NCBI RefSeq assembly: GCF_927798095.1
Contig: NZ_CAKMMF010000002.1
Location: 125,115 to 189,114 of the forward strand
Reading direction: 5' to 3'
From: Paenibacillus plantiphilus
GTDB lineage: Bacteria > Bacillota > Bacilli > Paenibacillales > Paenibacillaceae
Length of the DNA stretch: 64,000 bases
The notes beneath the pieces are model-generated. The model saw only the letters and a list, made by a program, of their open reading frames with translations, was not told where the DNA came from and ran no database searches. Of the stretch, positions 55,839 through 63,930 are shown piece after piece (positions within the stretch are counted from its first letter, which is position 1; the number at the start of each line of letters is the position of its first letter). The position numbers and the translations under genes are program-made.

Positions 55839-57086
55839 TTAGTAAGCCAGGCCAGGGTAGAGCGGGAATTGAGCGGTCAGATCACGAACCATGCCGCGCG
55901 CTTTTTCAAGCACTGCCTCATCCTTCGGGTTCTTGAGCGTGATAGCGATCACCTCTGCGATTACCTTCATCGCCGCTTCATTCATGCCGCGCGCAGATGC
56001 CGCAGGCGTACCGATACGGATACCGCTAGTTACGAACGGACTTGTCGGATCGAATGGAATCGCGTTTTTATTGACCGTAATTTGCACGGAATCAAGCACA
56101 TGCTCCGCTTCTTTACCTGTAATGTTCAGGTTGCGAAGGTCGATCAGCATCAAGTGGTTGTCCGTACCTCCGGATACAAGGTTCAGACCATGTCCAATAA
56201 GTGCTTCTGACAATGCTTTTGCATTGTTGACAACGCTTTTGCCATATTCTTTGAAAGAAGGATCAAGCGCTTCGCCGAATGCTACAGCTTTCGCTGCAAT
56301 AATATGCATAAGCGGTCCGCCCTGGGAGCCTGGGAATACAGCTTTATCGATAGCTGCTGCCCACGGCTTGCGGCACATAATCATACCGCCGCGAGGTCCG
56401 CGAAGCGTTTTGTGCGTCGTAGTCGTTACGAAGTGTGCATGCGGCACTGGGCTTGGGTGAAGACCAGCGGCGACCAATCCAGCAATATGCGCCATATCGA
56501 CGAAGAACAATGCGCCTACGTCATTTGCGATTTGACCCATCTTCTCGAAATCAATGATGCGCGGGTAAGCGGATGCGCCAGCAACGATCATGCGCGGGCG
56601 ATGCTTGAAAGCCAGCTTGCGAACTTCCTCATAATCAATCGTGAACGTCTCTTCGTTTACGCCATAAGCAACAAAATTATAGAGCAAGCCGGAAGCATTG
56701 ACCGGGCTGCCGTGCGTCAAGTGTCCGCCATGTGCAAGGTTCATACCAAGAACCGTATCGCCAGGCTGAAGCGCCGCCAGATAGACAGCCATGTTCGCTT
56801 GTGCGCCGGAATGCGGCTGAACGTTAACGTGCTCGGCACCGAACAGCTCCTTCGCACGATTGCGAGCGATATCCTCAGCAATGTCTACATGCTCACAACC
56901 GCCATAGTAGCGTTTGCCCGGATAGCCTTCCGCATATTTGTTCGTCAGTACAGTGCCCATTGCTTCAAGCACTGCTTCCGAAACAATATTCTCCGATGCG
57001 ATAAGCTCGATATTGTCGCGTTGGCGCTGCAGCTCAAGGCCGAGCGCTTTCACCAATTCAGGGTCTTGCTTACGTAAATTTTCCAT
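55839..57086 (-). CDS. glyA: Serine hydroxymethyltransferase
   Basis: PLP enzyme converting serine and tetrahydrofolate to glycine and methylene-THF. The PLP lysine is in [14 protein letters not shown] (Lys226), with the preceding VDMAHIAG and YYGGCEHVD near the active site; [11 protein letters not shown] near the N-terminus is the folate-side signature. 415 aa, normal length. 39 bases after ywlG. Confidence 0.97.
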   Translation of the reverse strand: MENLRKQDPELVKALGLELQRQRDNIELIASENIVSEAVLEAMGTVLTNKYAEGYPGKRYYGGCEHVDIAEDIARNRAKELFGAEHVNVQPHSGAQANMAVYLAALQPGDTVLGMNLAHGGHLTHGSPVNASGLLYNFVAYGVNEETFTIDYEEVRKLAFKHRPRMIVAGASAYPRIIDFEKMGQIANDVGALFFVDMAHIAGLVAAGLHPSPVPHAHFVTTTTHKTLRGPRGGMIMCRKPWAAAIDKAVFPGSQGGPLMHIIAAKAVAFGEALDPSFKEYGKSVVNNAKALSEALIGHGLNLVSGGTDNHLMLIDLRNLNITGKEAEHVLDSVQITVNKNAIPFDPTSPFVTSGIRIGTPAASARGMNEAAMKVIAEVIAITLKNPKDEAVLEKARGMVRDLTAQFPLYPGLAY

Positions 57087-57125
57087 TGTTCAATATCCTC
57101 CCTTTATATAAATAACAAAACACGG

Positions 57126-57722
57126 CTAATCACACGTATTGCTGCTTCTGGCATTGTCCTCATCCGTATAGACAGCACGGCTCCCGCCGATAAGCTTGGG
57201 ACGCGCATAAGCCATCGTTGCATGGGCGAAGCCAATGGTTCGAATGGACGGCCGTACCGGCACTGCCACGCGACGGAGATGCATGCCGATGAAGGTATCG
57301 CCAATGTCGATACCGGCATGAGCCTGCACCGTTTCCGTCAAGCAAGCATCAGTCAGCTGGCGGTAAGCGAAAGCGGCCATTGATCCTCCGGCTCTGGGCA
57401 TCGGAATAGCCGACACCTGCTCAAGTCCATAACGCTCCGCAACCTCTCGCTCCATCACCAGCGAACGATTCAAATGCTCGCAGCATTGGAAGACAGGATG
57501 AAAGCCGATGTCGCGCCGCACAGCCTCAATGCCTTCGTAGATCGCTTCAGCGGTCTCCAAAGTACCTGATGTGCCGATATACTGACCTTGCACTTCACTC
57601 GTGCTCACTCCGAGAACAAGCAGCTGCCCCTCGCGCAGACGGGCAGCGCTCGCCAGCTCACGCAAAATAGTTTCCACGTCGATAGCAAGTGTTGAAAGCT
57701 TAAGTATTTGGTGTTCATTCAT
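57126..57722 (-). CDS. ywlG: TIGR01440/YwlG family protein
   Basis: 198-residue protein with the compact alpha/beta pattern of this conserved but uncharacterised family, seen between rpiB and glyA in many Bacillales. Conserved segments: LVLGVSTSEVQGQYIGTSG, FQCCEHLNRSLVMERE and HAGIDIGDTFIGMHLRRVAVPVR. The CEH and D-x-G-D motifs suggest an enzyme, but the reaction is unknown to me. 15 bases after rpiB. Confidence 0.9.
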   Translation of the reverse strand: MNEHQILKLSTLAIDVETILRELASAARLREGQLLVLGVSTSEVQGQYIGTSGTLETAEAIYEGIEAVRRDIGFHPVFQCCEHLNRSLVMEREVAERYGLEQVSAIPMPRAGGSMAAFAYRQLTDACLTETVQAHAGIDIGDTFIGMHLRRVAVPVRPSIRTIGFAHATMAYARPKLIGGSRAVYTDEDNARSSNTCD

Positions 57723-57737
57723 CGCAATCTCGCTCCT

Positions 57738-58196
57738 TTACGGGTGAGAGGCGTATTTCGATTCAATCTGCATCACTTTATTCAGACGGCCGACATGACG
57801 CTCGGCCTGAGAGAATGGCGTCTCCAGCCAGATTCGGACGATCTCCTGAGCTAGACCGGGACCAATAACACGTTCGCCCATTGCCAGCACATTGGTATCG
57901 TTATGCTCGCGCGTTGCCTTAGCCGAGAACATATCATGCACCAGCGCACAGCGGATGCCCGTGAATTTGTTGGCAGCTATCGACATTCCAATTCCCGTAC
58001 CGCAGATGAGAATCCCGCGATCAGCCTTGCCCTGTGAAACCAGCTCGCAAACCGGAAGCGCATAATCGGGATAGTCCACCGATTGCTCGCAGCTGCAGCC
58101 TACATCTTCAACCTCATGTCCTAGCGACTGAATGAGCGGAACCAGCTCTTCCTTCAGACGGTATCCCCCGTGATCAGCGCCAATGGCGATTTTCAT
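57738..58196 (-). CDS. rpiB: Ribose-5-phosphate isomerase B
   Basis: Interconverts ribose-5-phosphate and ribulose-5-phosphate (allose-6-phosphate type also known). MKIAIGADHGGYRLKEEL at the start, the catalytic cysteine in ICGTGIGMSIAANK and the histidine/phosphate-binding HDMFSAKATREHNDTN. Translation starts at 58196 behind GGGAGG; the upstream in-frame ATG at 58289 is not conserved. 152 aa, normal. Confidence 0.95.
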   Translation of the reverse strand: MKIAIGADHGGYRLKEELVPLIQSLGHEVEDVGCSCEQSVDYPDYALPVCELVSQGKADRGILICGTGIGMSIAANKFTGIRCALVHDMFSAKATREHNDTNVLAMGERVIGPGLAQEIVRIWLETPFSQAERHVGRLNKVMQIESKYASHP

Positions 58197-58298
58197 AACG
58201 TGCACCCTCCCAAAAGTTTGTGTGCGGCTTTCGCCTCCGTCCCCCCTGATAGCAGGATCGCAGTAAAAAGAAGAAACTTGTCGAATCACAACGCTCTT

Positions 58299-58304
58299 AG
58301 TATA
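58299..58304 (-). promoter_or_regulatory. Possible -10 box upstream of rpiB
   Basis: TATACT (five of six) on the minus strand, about 100 bases before rpiB and just after the terminator at 58327-58364. The -35 region is poor (TCGTCT). Confidence 0.3.
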
Positions 58305-58326
58305 CCTGATTCCATGTGAAAAGACG

Positions 58327-58364
58327 AAAAAAGAGCAACGCGTGTAAGCTACACGCTGCTCTTT
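58327..58364 (-). terminator. Terminator between ywlE and rpiB
   Basis: AAAGAGCA...TGCTCTTT with a long inner stem CGTGTA/TACACG, followed by a T-run on the minus strand. It is 270 bases after the ywlE stop. Confidence 0.85.
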
Positions 58365-58637
58365 GCCCAGGCGACCGGCCGTATGATCCGATGCTCCACC
58401 GTGGTTTCATCCACTTTCGTCGCCAGTTACATCGGAAACCTTATTTGTGCTTCTATCATAACGGATTCCACATCAAAAATCAATGCACCACGCGCGGATT
58501 CATTCTTCGCATATGCGATGCTTCAGCCAGGCGATTATTCATGCTGTGCATAAATCAGATCAGGATACCACCAGGCGTCTGCTCATGCTGCGCCAAAATC
58601 ACGATCTAGCCAGGCGTTTGCTCATGCTGCGCCGATG
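58365..58637. repeat. Intergenic stretch with 39-44 bp imperfect direct repeats
   Basis: CCAGGCG starts three imperfect copies of a sequence containing TCATGCTGYGC at 58527, 58571 and 58610 (periods 44 and 39). The last copy runs into the end of ywlE, whose final bases (CAGCC) resemble the copy starts. No gene is supported between the terminator and ywlE. Confidence 0.7.
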
Positions 58638-59216
58638 TCATGTTTCAGCCAGCTTATCCAGCAGTCTCAGCAGCATCTGCTCGATTTCGTTGGCGCTCCG
58701 CTCATACACTTGAATCGATCCTCCGAAAGGATCTGCGATATCAAAGCTCGGAATTCGCCTCTCCAGCTCCAGCAGCCGGCCTCTTTCCTTGCCATCCAGC
58801 TGTTGGCCTAAAGCCTGCTTCATCTGCCACTCCGAGTACAGCGTCTCCAGCTCAGCAATATCAGTAAGCGCAGATTCATCGTTTGCAACGTACTCCACGA
58901 GCGTATACACCTTGTCCACCGCTTGCGGGAACCGCTGCAGCAAATTGCGCTTATGTCCCGTTGTCATGGTCAGAATGAGATCTGCCCAGCCAATTGCACC
59001 GCCATCAAGCGCCATCGAGCTTCCTGAACAAGGATAATTGCGATTGCGCAATACCGTCTGTGCATGGGTCGATACGGGCAGGCCGTCCATAGTAGAAACG
59101 CCCGCTGAACGAACCTCCAGCTGCAGTCCCCGCTTATTTGCCATCTCTCTCAGCATCGCTTCGGCCATAGGTGAACGGCATGTATTGCCTGTGCATACGA
59201 ATAAGATCCGTTTCAA
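58638..59216 (-). CDS. ywlE: Low-molecular-weight protein phosphatase, YwlE-like arginine phosphatase
   Basis: 192 residues with the P-loop CTGNTCRSPMAEAML (nucleophile Cys8, Arg14) and the general acid in SFDIADPFGGS. Thr12 in CTGNT matches the Thr that sets phosphoarginine specificity in B. subtilis YwlE, so removal of McsB-made arginine phosphate is the likely activity. The C-terminal part has the DPFGG loop. It sits between mntP and rpiB, the usual order in Bacillales. Confidence 0.88.
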   Translation of the reverse strand: MKRILFVCTGNTCRSPMAEAMLREMANKRGLQLEVRSAGVSTMDGLPVSTHAQTVLRNRNYPCSGSSMALDGGAIGWADLILTMTTGHKRNLLQRFPQAVDKVYTLVEYVANDESALTDIAELETLYSEWQMKQALGQQLDGKERGRLLELERRIPSFDIADPFGGSIQVYERSANEIEQMLLRLLDKLAET

Positions 59217-59277
59217 AGCACTCGCACTCCTTTGATCATGTCATAGATACGAAATCCTTGAAGCACCTGGCTTCTGG

Positions 59278-59838
59278 TTAGAGAATAAACAGCAGACCAA
59301 AAGTAAACAGAATAACACCGCCGCAAGCCTCGCCATATTCGCCAAGACTGGCGCTAATTCTCGTTCCAATCGTTAAACCTATAATAGACATAAGGCCGCC
59401 GACAAATCCAATCAGCAGCACAGTCAGTATCACATCAGTGGCAAACATGCCAAGCGAGATGCCCGTTGAGAACGAATCAATACTAACACTCAGCGCAAAA
59501 AGCATAACACCGAAACCCGAGCGGGGGTCAATAGCAAGCTCATTCCCACCGCGAAGGGAGCTATAAATCATATGCCCGCCGAGCAGCAGCAGCAGCCCTC
59601 CAGCGGCTGCGGTCGTCACATTGCCCAGCAGTGAGCTTACATACTTGCCTGTGAACATTCCCATCAACGGCATCAGAATATGAAACAACGCGATAATGGC
59701 ACTTAATTTGATGCGATCACGGAACAGAATCCCTCTAAGTCCAATGCCGATGCCGAGTGAAAAAGCATCCATCCCGAGAGCCAATGCAATGATGAAAAGC
59801 GTCAGCATCTGCCCAGACTCTATGCCCGCCTCAATCAT
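59278..59838 (-). CDS. mntP: MntP-type manganese efflux protein
   Basis: About 187 residues with six membrane helices in two related halves; each half has the conserved acidic motif: LGMDAFSLGIGIGLRG near the start and SIDSFSTGISLGMFA in the middle. Matches the MntP (YebN) manganese exporter family. The ATG at 59838 follows GGGGGAG; the longer frame has no support. Usual neighbour of ywlC and ywlE. No yybP-ykoY riboswitch was noticed in the short gap upstream. Confidence 0.85.
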   Translation of the reverse strand: MIEAGIESGQMLTLFIIALALGMDAFSLGIGIGLRGILFRDRIKLSAIIALFHILMPLMGMFTGKYVSSLLGNVTTAAAGGLLLLLGGHMIYSSLRGGNELAIDPRSGFGVMLFALSVSIDSFSTGISLGMFATDVILTVLLIGFVGGLMSIIGLTIGTRISASLGEYGEACGGVILFTFGLLFIL

Positions 59839-59939
59839 CCTTACTCCCCCTGTACGTATACTTCTCAACAATCATATGCGGACAAGGGTTGAAAGATGAC
59901 GGCTTGAAGAGCCTGGAAAGTCATGGCGCACACAGTAAC

Positions 59940-61160
59940 TTAAACGTTGACGACACGGTGCCCTGCAGCTTTGGAGAGCCTATTCATGAGCGCATGGCCG
60001 ATTCCCGTTTCCGGGCATGTCTCCGCCCAGATGGACTGCACATCGCGGTCGTCGAAGTCGCGGAGCGCGGCATAAAGCCCTTGCGCGGCCTCCTCAAGCC
60101 TCAATAAGCTGCCGAGAACAACGATATGCTCCTCGCCCTCGTACAGGGCGGCATGCTCTGCAAATACGAGCACGCCAGTACGTTCGCCGCGAGAGTGCGC
60201 TTGACGAACAGCCCTTTGGATATAGCCGGCTACGTCCACGGCATTGGGTCCTTGAACCAGCTCCATTGTCCCACGAGGGGCGTAGTGCGCGTATTTCATC
60301 CCTGGCGAACGCGGAGCCTGCCCTGCGTCCGATTGGACGGGCGCCCCACTTTGCAAGGCCGATGAGAGAACCGCAGCGTTTGCGGCCTCGCTATGAGCAG
60401 CAATCTGACTCCCGCCGGGAGCAATGATCGGATCGCCGTCAGGAACAGTGATCGTATCCCCGTCGGTAGCGCCTATCGCCCCCCCGCTAGGTATAGCAGT
60501 GGAGTCATACTCTACCTTCGCGGCTACCTGCCGCAGCTCTTCGGCGGTCACCCCTCCAGGGCGCAAAATCCTCACCGTATCATCGCCTTCAAGCTGTATG
60601 ACAGTCGATTCAAGACCTACTCCGGCTGCGCCGCCATCGAGGACCGCATCTATTCGTCCGTTGAGATCATCCATCACATGCCTTGCGGTAGTGGGACTTG
60701 GCCGACCAGAGCGATTGGCGCTAGGCGCAGCTATCGGACAGCGCGATGCGGCGATAAGCTGTCTTGCTACTGGATGTGCCGGCATGCGTACCGCTACAGT
60801 GTCCAGCCCAGCGGTAACGCGCGGCGACACAGCTCCGGGCTTCACCGGCAGCACAATCGTGAGCGGTCCCGGCCAGAAACGCTCCATCAGCTTATGGGCC
60901 AATGGTCCATAGGGCATGATGAGCGCATCCAGTTGATTAATATCAGCTATGTGAACAATTAGCGGATTGTCTGACGGTCTACCTTTGGCGGCAAAAATCC
61001 GTCCTACCGCATTCGTATTGCGAGCATCTGCACCAAGACCATACACAGTCTCCGTCGGAAAAGCGACAATACCGCCCTCTCGCAGCAAACGAGCAGCTTC
61101 ATCATAATGCTCCTCATCCAGCTTATTCGCATCTACTTTCCATAGTTGTGTAACGCTCAT
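59940..61160 (-). CDS. ywlC: Threonylcarbamoyl-AMP synthase with long linker (Sua5 type)
   Basis: First step of tRNA t6A37 synthesis. The YrdC domain (residues about 12-207) has GGIVAFPTETVYGLGADA, the KxR-type FWPGPLTIVLPVK, SANRSG and GLESTV. The C-terminal Sua5 domain starts at about 285 (SPGMKYAHYAPRG). Between them are some 65 residues rich in Gly, Asp, Ala and Ser (about 218-283), longer than in B. subtilis YwlC (346 aa in total; here 406). The insertion has no recognisable motif. Confidence 0.92.
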   Translation of the reverse strand: MSVTQLWKVDANKLDEEHYDEAARLLREGGIVAFPTETVYGLGADARNTNAVGRIFAAKGRPSDNPLIVHIADINQLDALIMPYGPLAHKLMERFWPGPLTIVLPVKPGAVSPRVTAGLDTVAVRMPAHPVARQLIAASRCPIAAPSANRSGRPSPTTARHVMDDLNGRIDAVLDGGAAGVGLESTVIQLEGDDTVRILRPGGVTAEELRQVAAKVEYDSTAIPSGGAIGATDGDTITVPDGDPIIAPGGSQIAAHSEAANAAVLSSALQSGAPVQSDAGQAPRSPGMKYAHYAPRGTMELVQGPNAVDVAGYIQRAVRQAHSRGERTGVLVFAEHAALYEGEEHIVVLGSLLRLEEAAQGLYAALRDFDDRDVQSIWAETCPETGIGHALMNRLSKAAGHRVVNV

Positions 61161-61349
61161 CTGTCATTCAATCCTTCATATCATAGAATTACGTCAATTA
61201 CCACTTATTATACCATACCCGCAGCCCCCACAGCTTCACACAAAAAGATGACGGCAGCTCCGCTAAAATCGGTTATAAACCGTTCATAAACGATCGGAAG
61301 ATCATTCTGCCTGAGAAGCGGCTTCTGATCCTAGCATCAGAATGAGAAA

Positions 61350-61376
61350 ATGAGAAAAGGCCGCTTATCGCGGCCT
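61350..61376 (-). terminator. Terminator of spoIIR
   Basis: AGGCCGC/GCGGCCT stem with a 5-base loop, followed by TTTTCTCATTTTC on the minus strand, directly after the spoIIR stop. A second hairpin (TTCTGAT/ATCAGAA, 61323-61342) lies next to it. Confidence 0.85.
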
Positions 61377-61380
61377 GTGC

Positions 61381-62103
61381 CTATCCGAACAAACTGCCGA
61401 AGAAATCTCCAATCGATTCAAAGATTTCCACGAGAAAAAACTTAACTTCCGGCGTTTCTTCTACTTCTGCGGTCCCTTCTGTCACTGCTGTTTCCGGATT
61501 AGACGCAGCCTGATCAGCAAATGCGGTCTCTGCAGGTGTTTCCCCGTTGTCGTCCGTTTCCGAGCTTGCAGCAGCGGATGCTTCACCGCTAACCGCATCA
61601 ACGAAGCATAGCGGCGGGAACAGGACACACCACCAATTCTGTCCTGCGCCACTGCCCAGTGTAATTCTGAGCGCTTCATAATTGCCTGCTGGATACACCT
61701 TGCTCCCATAAATTTTTGTCGGAAAAGCAACGACATCCAGCTCTGCTTTAAAGCTGTATGTAAAACCGCGTTCACGCAATTGAGCGGCCACTACCGCTTC
61801 AATATCCTTCATATGTCCACGGATGGACTGGCGCGCTTCCTCGATAGTTTGCGTACTTGAGGATTGAATCCAGCTATTAATTTCAGCAACTACAGCCTCA
61901 CGAACATGGCGCTTGACTGCCTGATCCGAAGCAGAGTCGGAGTTTGCAAGAATACGAAGGCGGATGGATTCCTGGGGAATATCGCCACCGGCGATGGCTG
62001 CATCAGCCTTTTGACTCTCCCAGCTCAGAACGAGCAGAATAAGTGCAAGAAACAAGTAGCCATAAGAAGAGCGATAAGGAAAACGGGAATAAGTGCGGAT
62101 CAT
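61381..62103 (-). CDS. spoIIR: Stage II sporulation protein R
   Basis: Forespore-secreted signal that triggers SpoIIGA cleavage of pro-sigma-E in the mother cell. 240 residues: a signal/anchor helix (about 12-30), then the conserved SpoIIR core (IRLRILANSDSASDQAVKRH, VREAVVAE, and YPAGNYEALRITLGSGAGQNWWCVLFPPLCF), and an acidic Glu/Thr/Ala-rich C-terminal tail. The ATG at 62103 has AAAGGAG nine bases upstream; the longer frame lacks it. Expected to be under sigma-F, see the promoter at 62168-62197. Confidence 0.93.
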   Translation of the reverse strand: MIRTYSRFPYRSSYGYLFLALILLVLSWESQKADAAIAGGDIPQESIRLRILANSDSASDQAVKRHVREAVVAEINSWIQSSSTQTIEEARQSIRGHMKDIEAVVAAQLRERGFTYSFKAELDVVAFPTKIYGSKVYPAGNYEALRITLGSGAGQNWWCVLFPPLCFVDAVSGEASAAASSETDDNGETPAETAFADQAASNPETAVTEGTAEVEETPEVKFFLVEIFESIGDFFGSLFG

Positions 62104-62167
62104 ATCAACAAGCTCCTTTGCGGCACCCGTCGGTGCACCAGCTTGCGTCCCGGAACGACTATATTTC

Positions 62168-62197
62168 CAGTATGTCCGACATGACATCTCTCTAAAC
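62168..62197 (-). promoter_or_regulatory. Sigma-F-like promoter of spoIIR
   Basis: GTTTA (62193-62197), 15-base spacer, GGACATACTG (62168-62177) on the minus strand. The -10 matches the sigma-F consensus GGNNANAHTR at every fixed position and the -35 matches GYATA at four of five. It lies 65 bases before the spoIIR ATG; spoIIR is sigma-F-dependent in B. subtilis. Confidence 0.6.
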
Positions 62198-62206
62198 CTA
62201 TCGACT

Positions 62207-62285
62207 CTACTAAAATATCACTACTACTAGAATGTCATTACTACTAAAATGTGTTACTACTAAAATGTCGTTACTACTAAATTCC
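62207..62285. repeat. 16-17 bp tandem repeat, about five copies
   Basis: Degenerate copies of CTACTAAAATGTCGTTA follow each other at about 62207, 62224, 62240, 62256 and 62275. They start just upstream of the spoIIR promoter. Confidence 0.85.
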
Positions 62286-62360
62286 ACACTTGATAAGAGC
62301 CGCACCAGTCCATGTATCCGCAACACAGCAAGCCAGCAGCACCCTTTTGTTTCCGCTATA

Positions 62361-62453
62361 CAGCACGTCAGCACCTGCACTTTTTTTATCCGCAGTTCAG
62401 CATGTCAGCACCTGCACCTTTTTTATCCGAAATTCAGCATGTCAGTACCTGTG
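62361..62453. repeat. 37-bp tandem repeat, three copies
   Basis: CAGCAYGTCAGCACCTGCAC starts at 62361 and 62398, with a truncated copy at 62435; the rest of each unit is a T-run plus ATCCG. A degenerate earlier copy may begin near 62335. Confidence 0.85.
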
Positions 62454-62458
62454 AATGG

Positions 62459-62584
62459 CTGCAAAAATACAGTTAAATCAACAAAAAGAGGCCCTTTAAG
62501 ATGATGTTGATGCAAAAATGCAGCAACATTCAAGAGTTGGCCTCAATTTCTCCGAATCAGGTAATAACGACTGTATTTTTGCAG
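62459..62584. repeat. Nested palindromic element of about 126 bp
   Basis: Outer arms CTGCAAAAATACAGT (62459-62473) and its exact complement (62570-62584), middle arms GAGGCC/GGCCTC (62488-62493, 62539-62544), and inner arms ATGTTGATGCA/TGCAGCAACAT (62504-62529) around AAAA. A related motif, GCAAAAATACTGTAGTC, occurs at 62655-62671, and TGTATTATTGCAGCAA at about 62623-62638. The symmetry suggests a mobile non-coding repeat or an RNA fold. Confidence 0.85.
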
Positions 62585-62702
62585 CAAAGTCGATCATAAC
62601 TACCTTTATATGGATATTCAAATGTATTATTGCAGCAACCACACACGATGCATCGCAAAAATACTGTAGTCAATCCTTATTATCCTACGGAAATCATCGC
62701 CT

Positions 62703-63875
62703 CTACAGATCTACAGCCAGCACATGGCGTTCGATCCCTGCATAGTCGCGAATGATTCGAATATCGCGCCAAACACCGCAGGCGCGAAGCATCTCTGCGA
62801 CGGCCTCAGCTTGCCCGAGGCCAAGCTCGAACGCTACAATGCGCGGCATCACGGCAAGCTGTGACAGCTGCGCGATCATGCTTCGGTATGGCGCGAGGCC
62901 ATCCGCGCCACCATCCAGCGCGAGCCGCGGCTCATGCTCGCGCACCTCGCGCTGTAAGCCAGCGATGTCTCCAGCCGGAATATACGGCGGATTGGAGACG
63001 AGCACATCGATGCGCAGCCCAGCGGGGCCTTCGGCACCCGCTGCGGCTGCGCCACACTCGCGCCGCTCCGCGAATGGCGCGAGCAGGTCGCCCTGCACGA
63101 ACGCCATGCGAGCCGCCGCCTCATGGCTGGCGGCGTTCGTGCGGGCGACTGCCAGCGCGTCCGGCGACAGATCGGACGCGCACACACGCCATAGCGGACG
63201 CTGCACAGCAAGCGTCACGCCAATGGCGCCACTGCCAGTGCCGACGTCAACGACTGTCGGCACGCAAACGCCAAGCGGGGCGCGGCGAGCTCCCGCCCCG
63301 CCATCGAAGACATCGCCATCTCTCTCGACGCCATCGCCACCGCGCATACCATTGCCGCTCTCACCATCACTCTCGGCGATATCACCGACACTCTCGCTGC
63401 TATCGCCACCGCGCATATCATTGCCGCTCTCATCAACACGTCCGCAGCGGCTCTCGCCTTCACTTGTGGCCGCTTCCGGCCACAGCAAGTCTGCGGCCGC
63501 AATTACGGCCTCGACGAGCAGCTCGGTCTCCGGCCGTGGAATAAGCACGGCTGGCGTCACTGCAAATGGCAAGCCATAGAACCATTGCTCGCCAGTAATG
63601 TACTGCACGGGTTCCCCGTCAGCCTTTCGCTCTAGCAGGCGCTCCCACTCAGCTTCCAGATCAGCGGGAAACTCATCCCGCCAATCCCTCAGCAGCTCCG
63701 CCCGCTCCAACCGAAGCAAATGCATGAGCAGACGCTCAGCATTTGCACGCGGCTCGCCGACCCCGCTCCCCTCCAAAAACAAAGAAGCCTGCACGCAGGC
63801 TTCCCCAATCGTCAACGGCTGCCGGTCTGGACTTCCGTCGCCACCAATACCGTCGCCATTCAACATGCGCTCCAT
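62703..63875 (-). CDS. prmC: Release-factor glutamine methyltransferase with internal repeat insertion
   Basis: Methylates the GGQ glutamine of RF1/RF2. N-terminal helical domain (1-about 105), then the SAM-binding Rossmann domain with VVDVGTGSGAIGV (about 208-220) and the catalytic NPPYIP (295-300). Between residues about 137 and 203 is a Gly/Asp/Ser/Glu-rich insertion containing two 23-residue repeats (ESGNxMRGGD type), which makes the protein 390 aa instead of about 285. A G-rich ribosome site precedes the ATG. It follows prfA by 55 bases, the normal prfA-prmC order. Confidence 0.92.
   Translation of the reverse strand: MERMLNGDGIGGDGSPDRQPLTIGEACVQASLFLEGSGVGEPRANAERLLMHLLRLERAELLRDWRDEFPADLEAEWERLLERKADGEPVQYITGEQWFYGLPFAVTPAVLIPRPETELLVEAVIAAADLLWPEAATSEGESRCGRVDESGNDMRGGDSSESVGDIAESDGESGNGMRGGDGVERDGDVFDGGAGARRAPLGVCVPTVVDVGTGSGAIGVTLAVQRPLWRVCASDLSPDALAVARTNAASHEAAARMAFVQGDLLAPFAERRECGAAAAGAEGPAGLRIDVLVSNPPYIPAGDIAGLQREVREHEPRLALDGGADGLAPYRSMIAQLSQLAVMPRIVAFELGLGQAEAVAEMLRACGVWRDIRIIRDYAGIERHVLAVDL
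63332..63432. repeat. 69-bp in-frame direct repeat in prmC
   Basis: About 31 bases starting at 63333 recur at 63402 with few changes (period 69, i.e. 23 codons). Both copies encode GN-x-MRGGD on the minus strand. Confidence 0.8.
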
Positions 63876-63930
63876 GATCAGCGCCCCTCTCTATATCACG
63901 GCTTCTCATCTCAACTTGGCAGCTGGCTCC

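Noticed and set aside
57087-57125. Riboswitch upstream of glyA
   Set aside because: The gap to ywlG is only 39 bases, too short for a known folate, SAM or glycine riboswitch.
62207-62453. CRISPR-like array
   Set aside because: Repeats are adjacent without unique spacers of constant length, and no cas genes are present.
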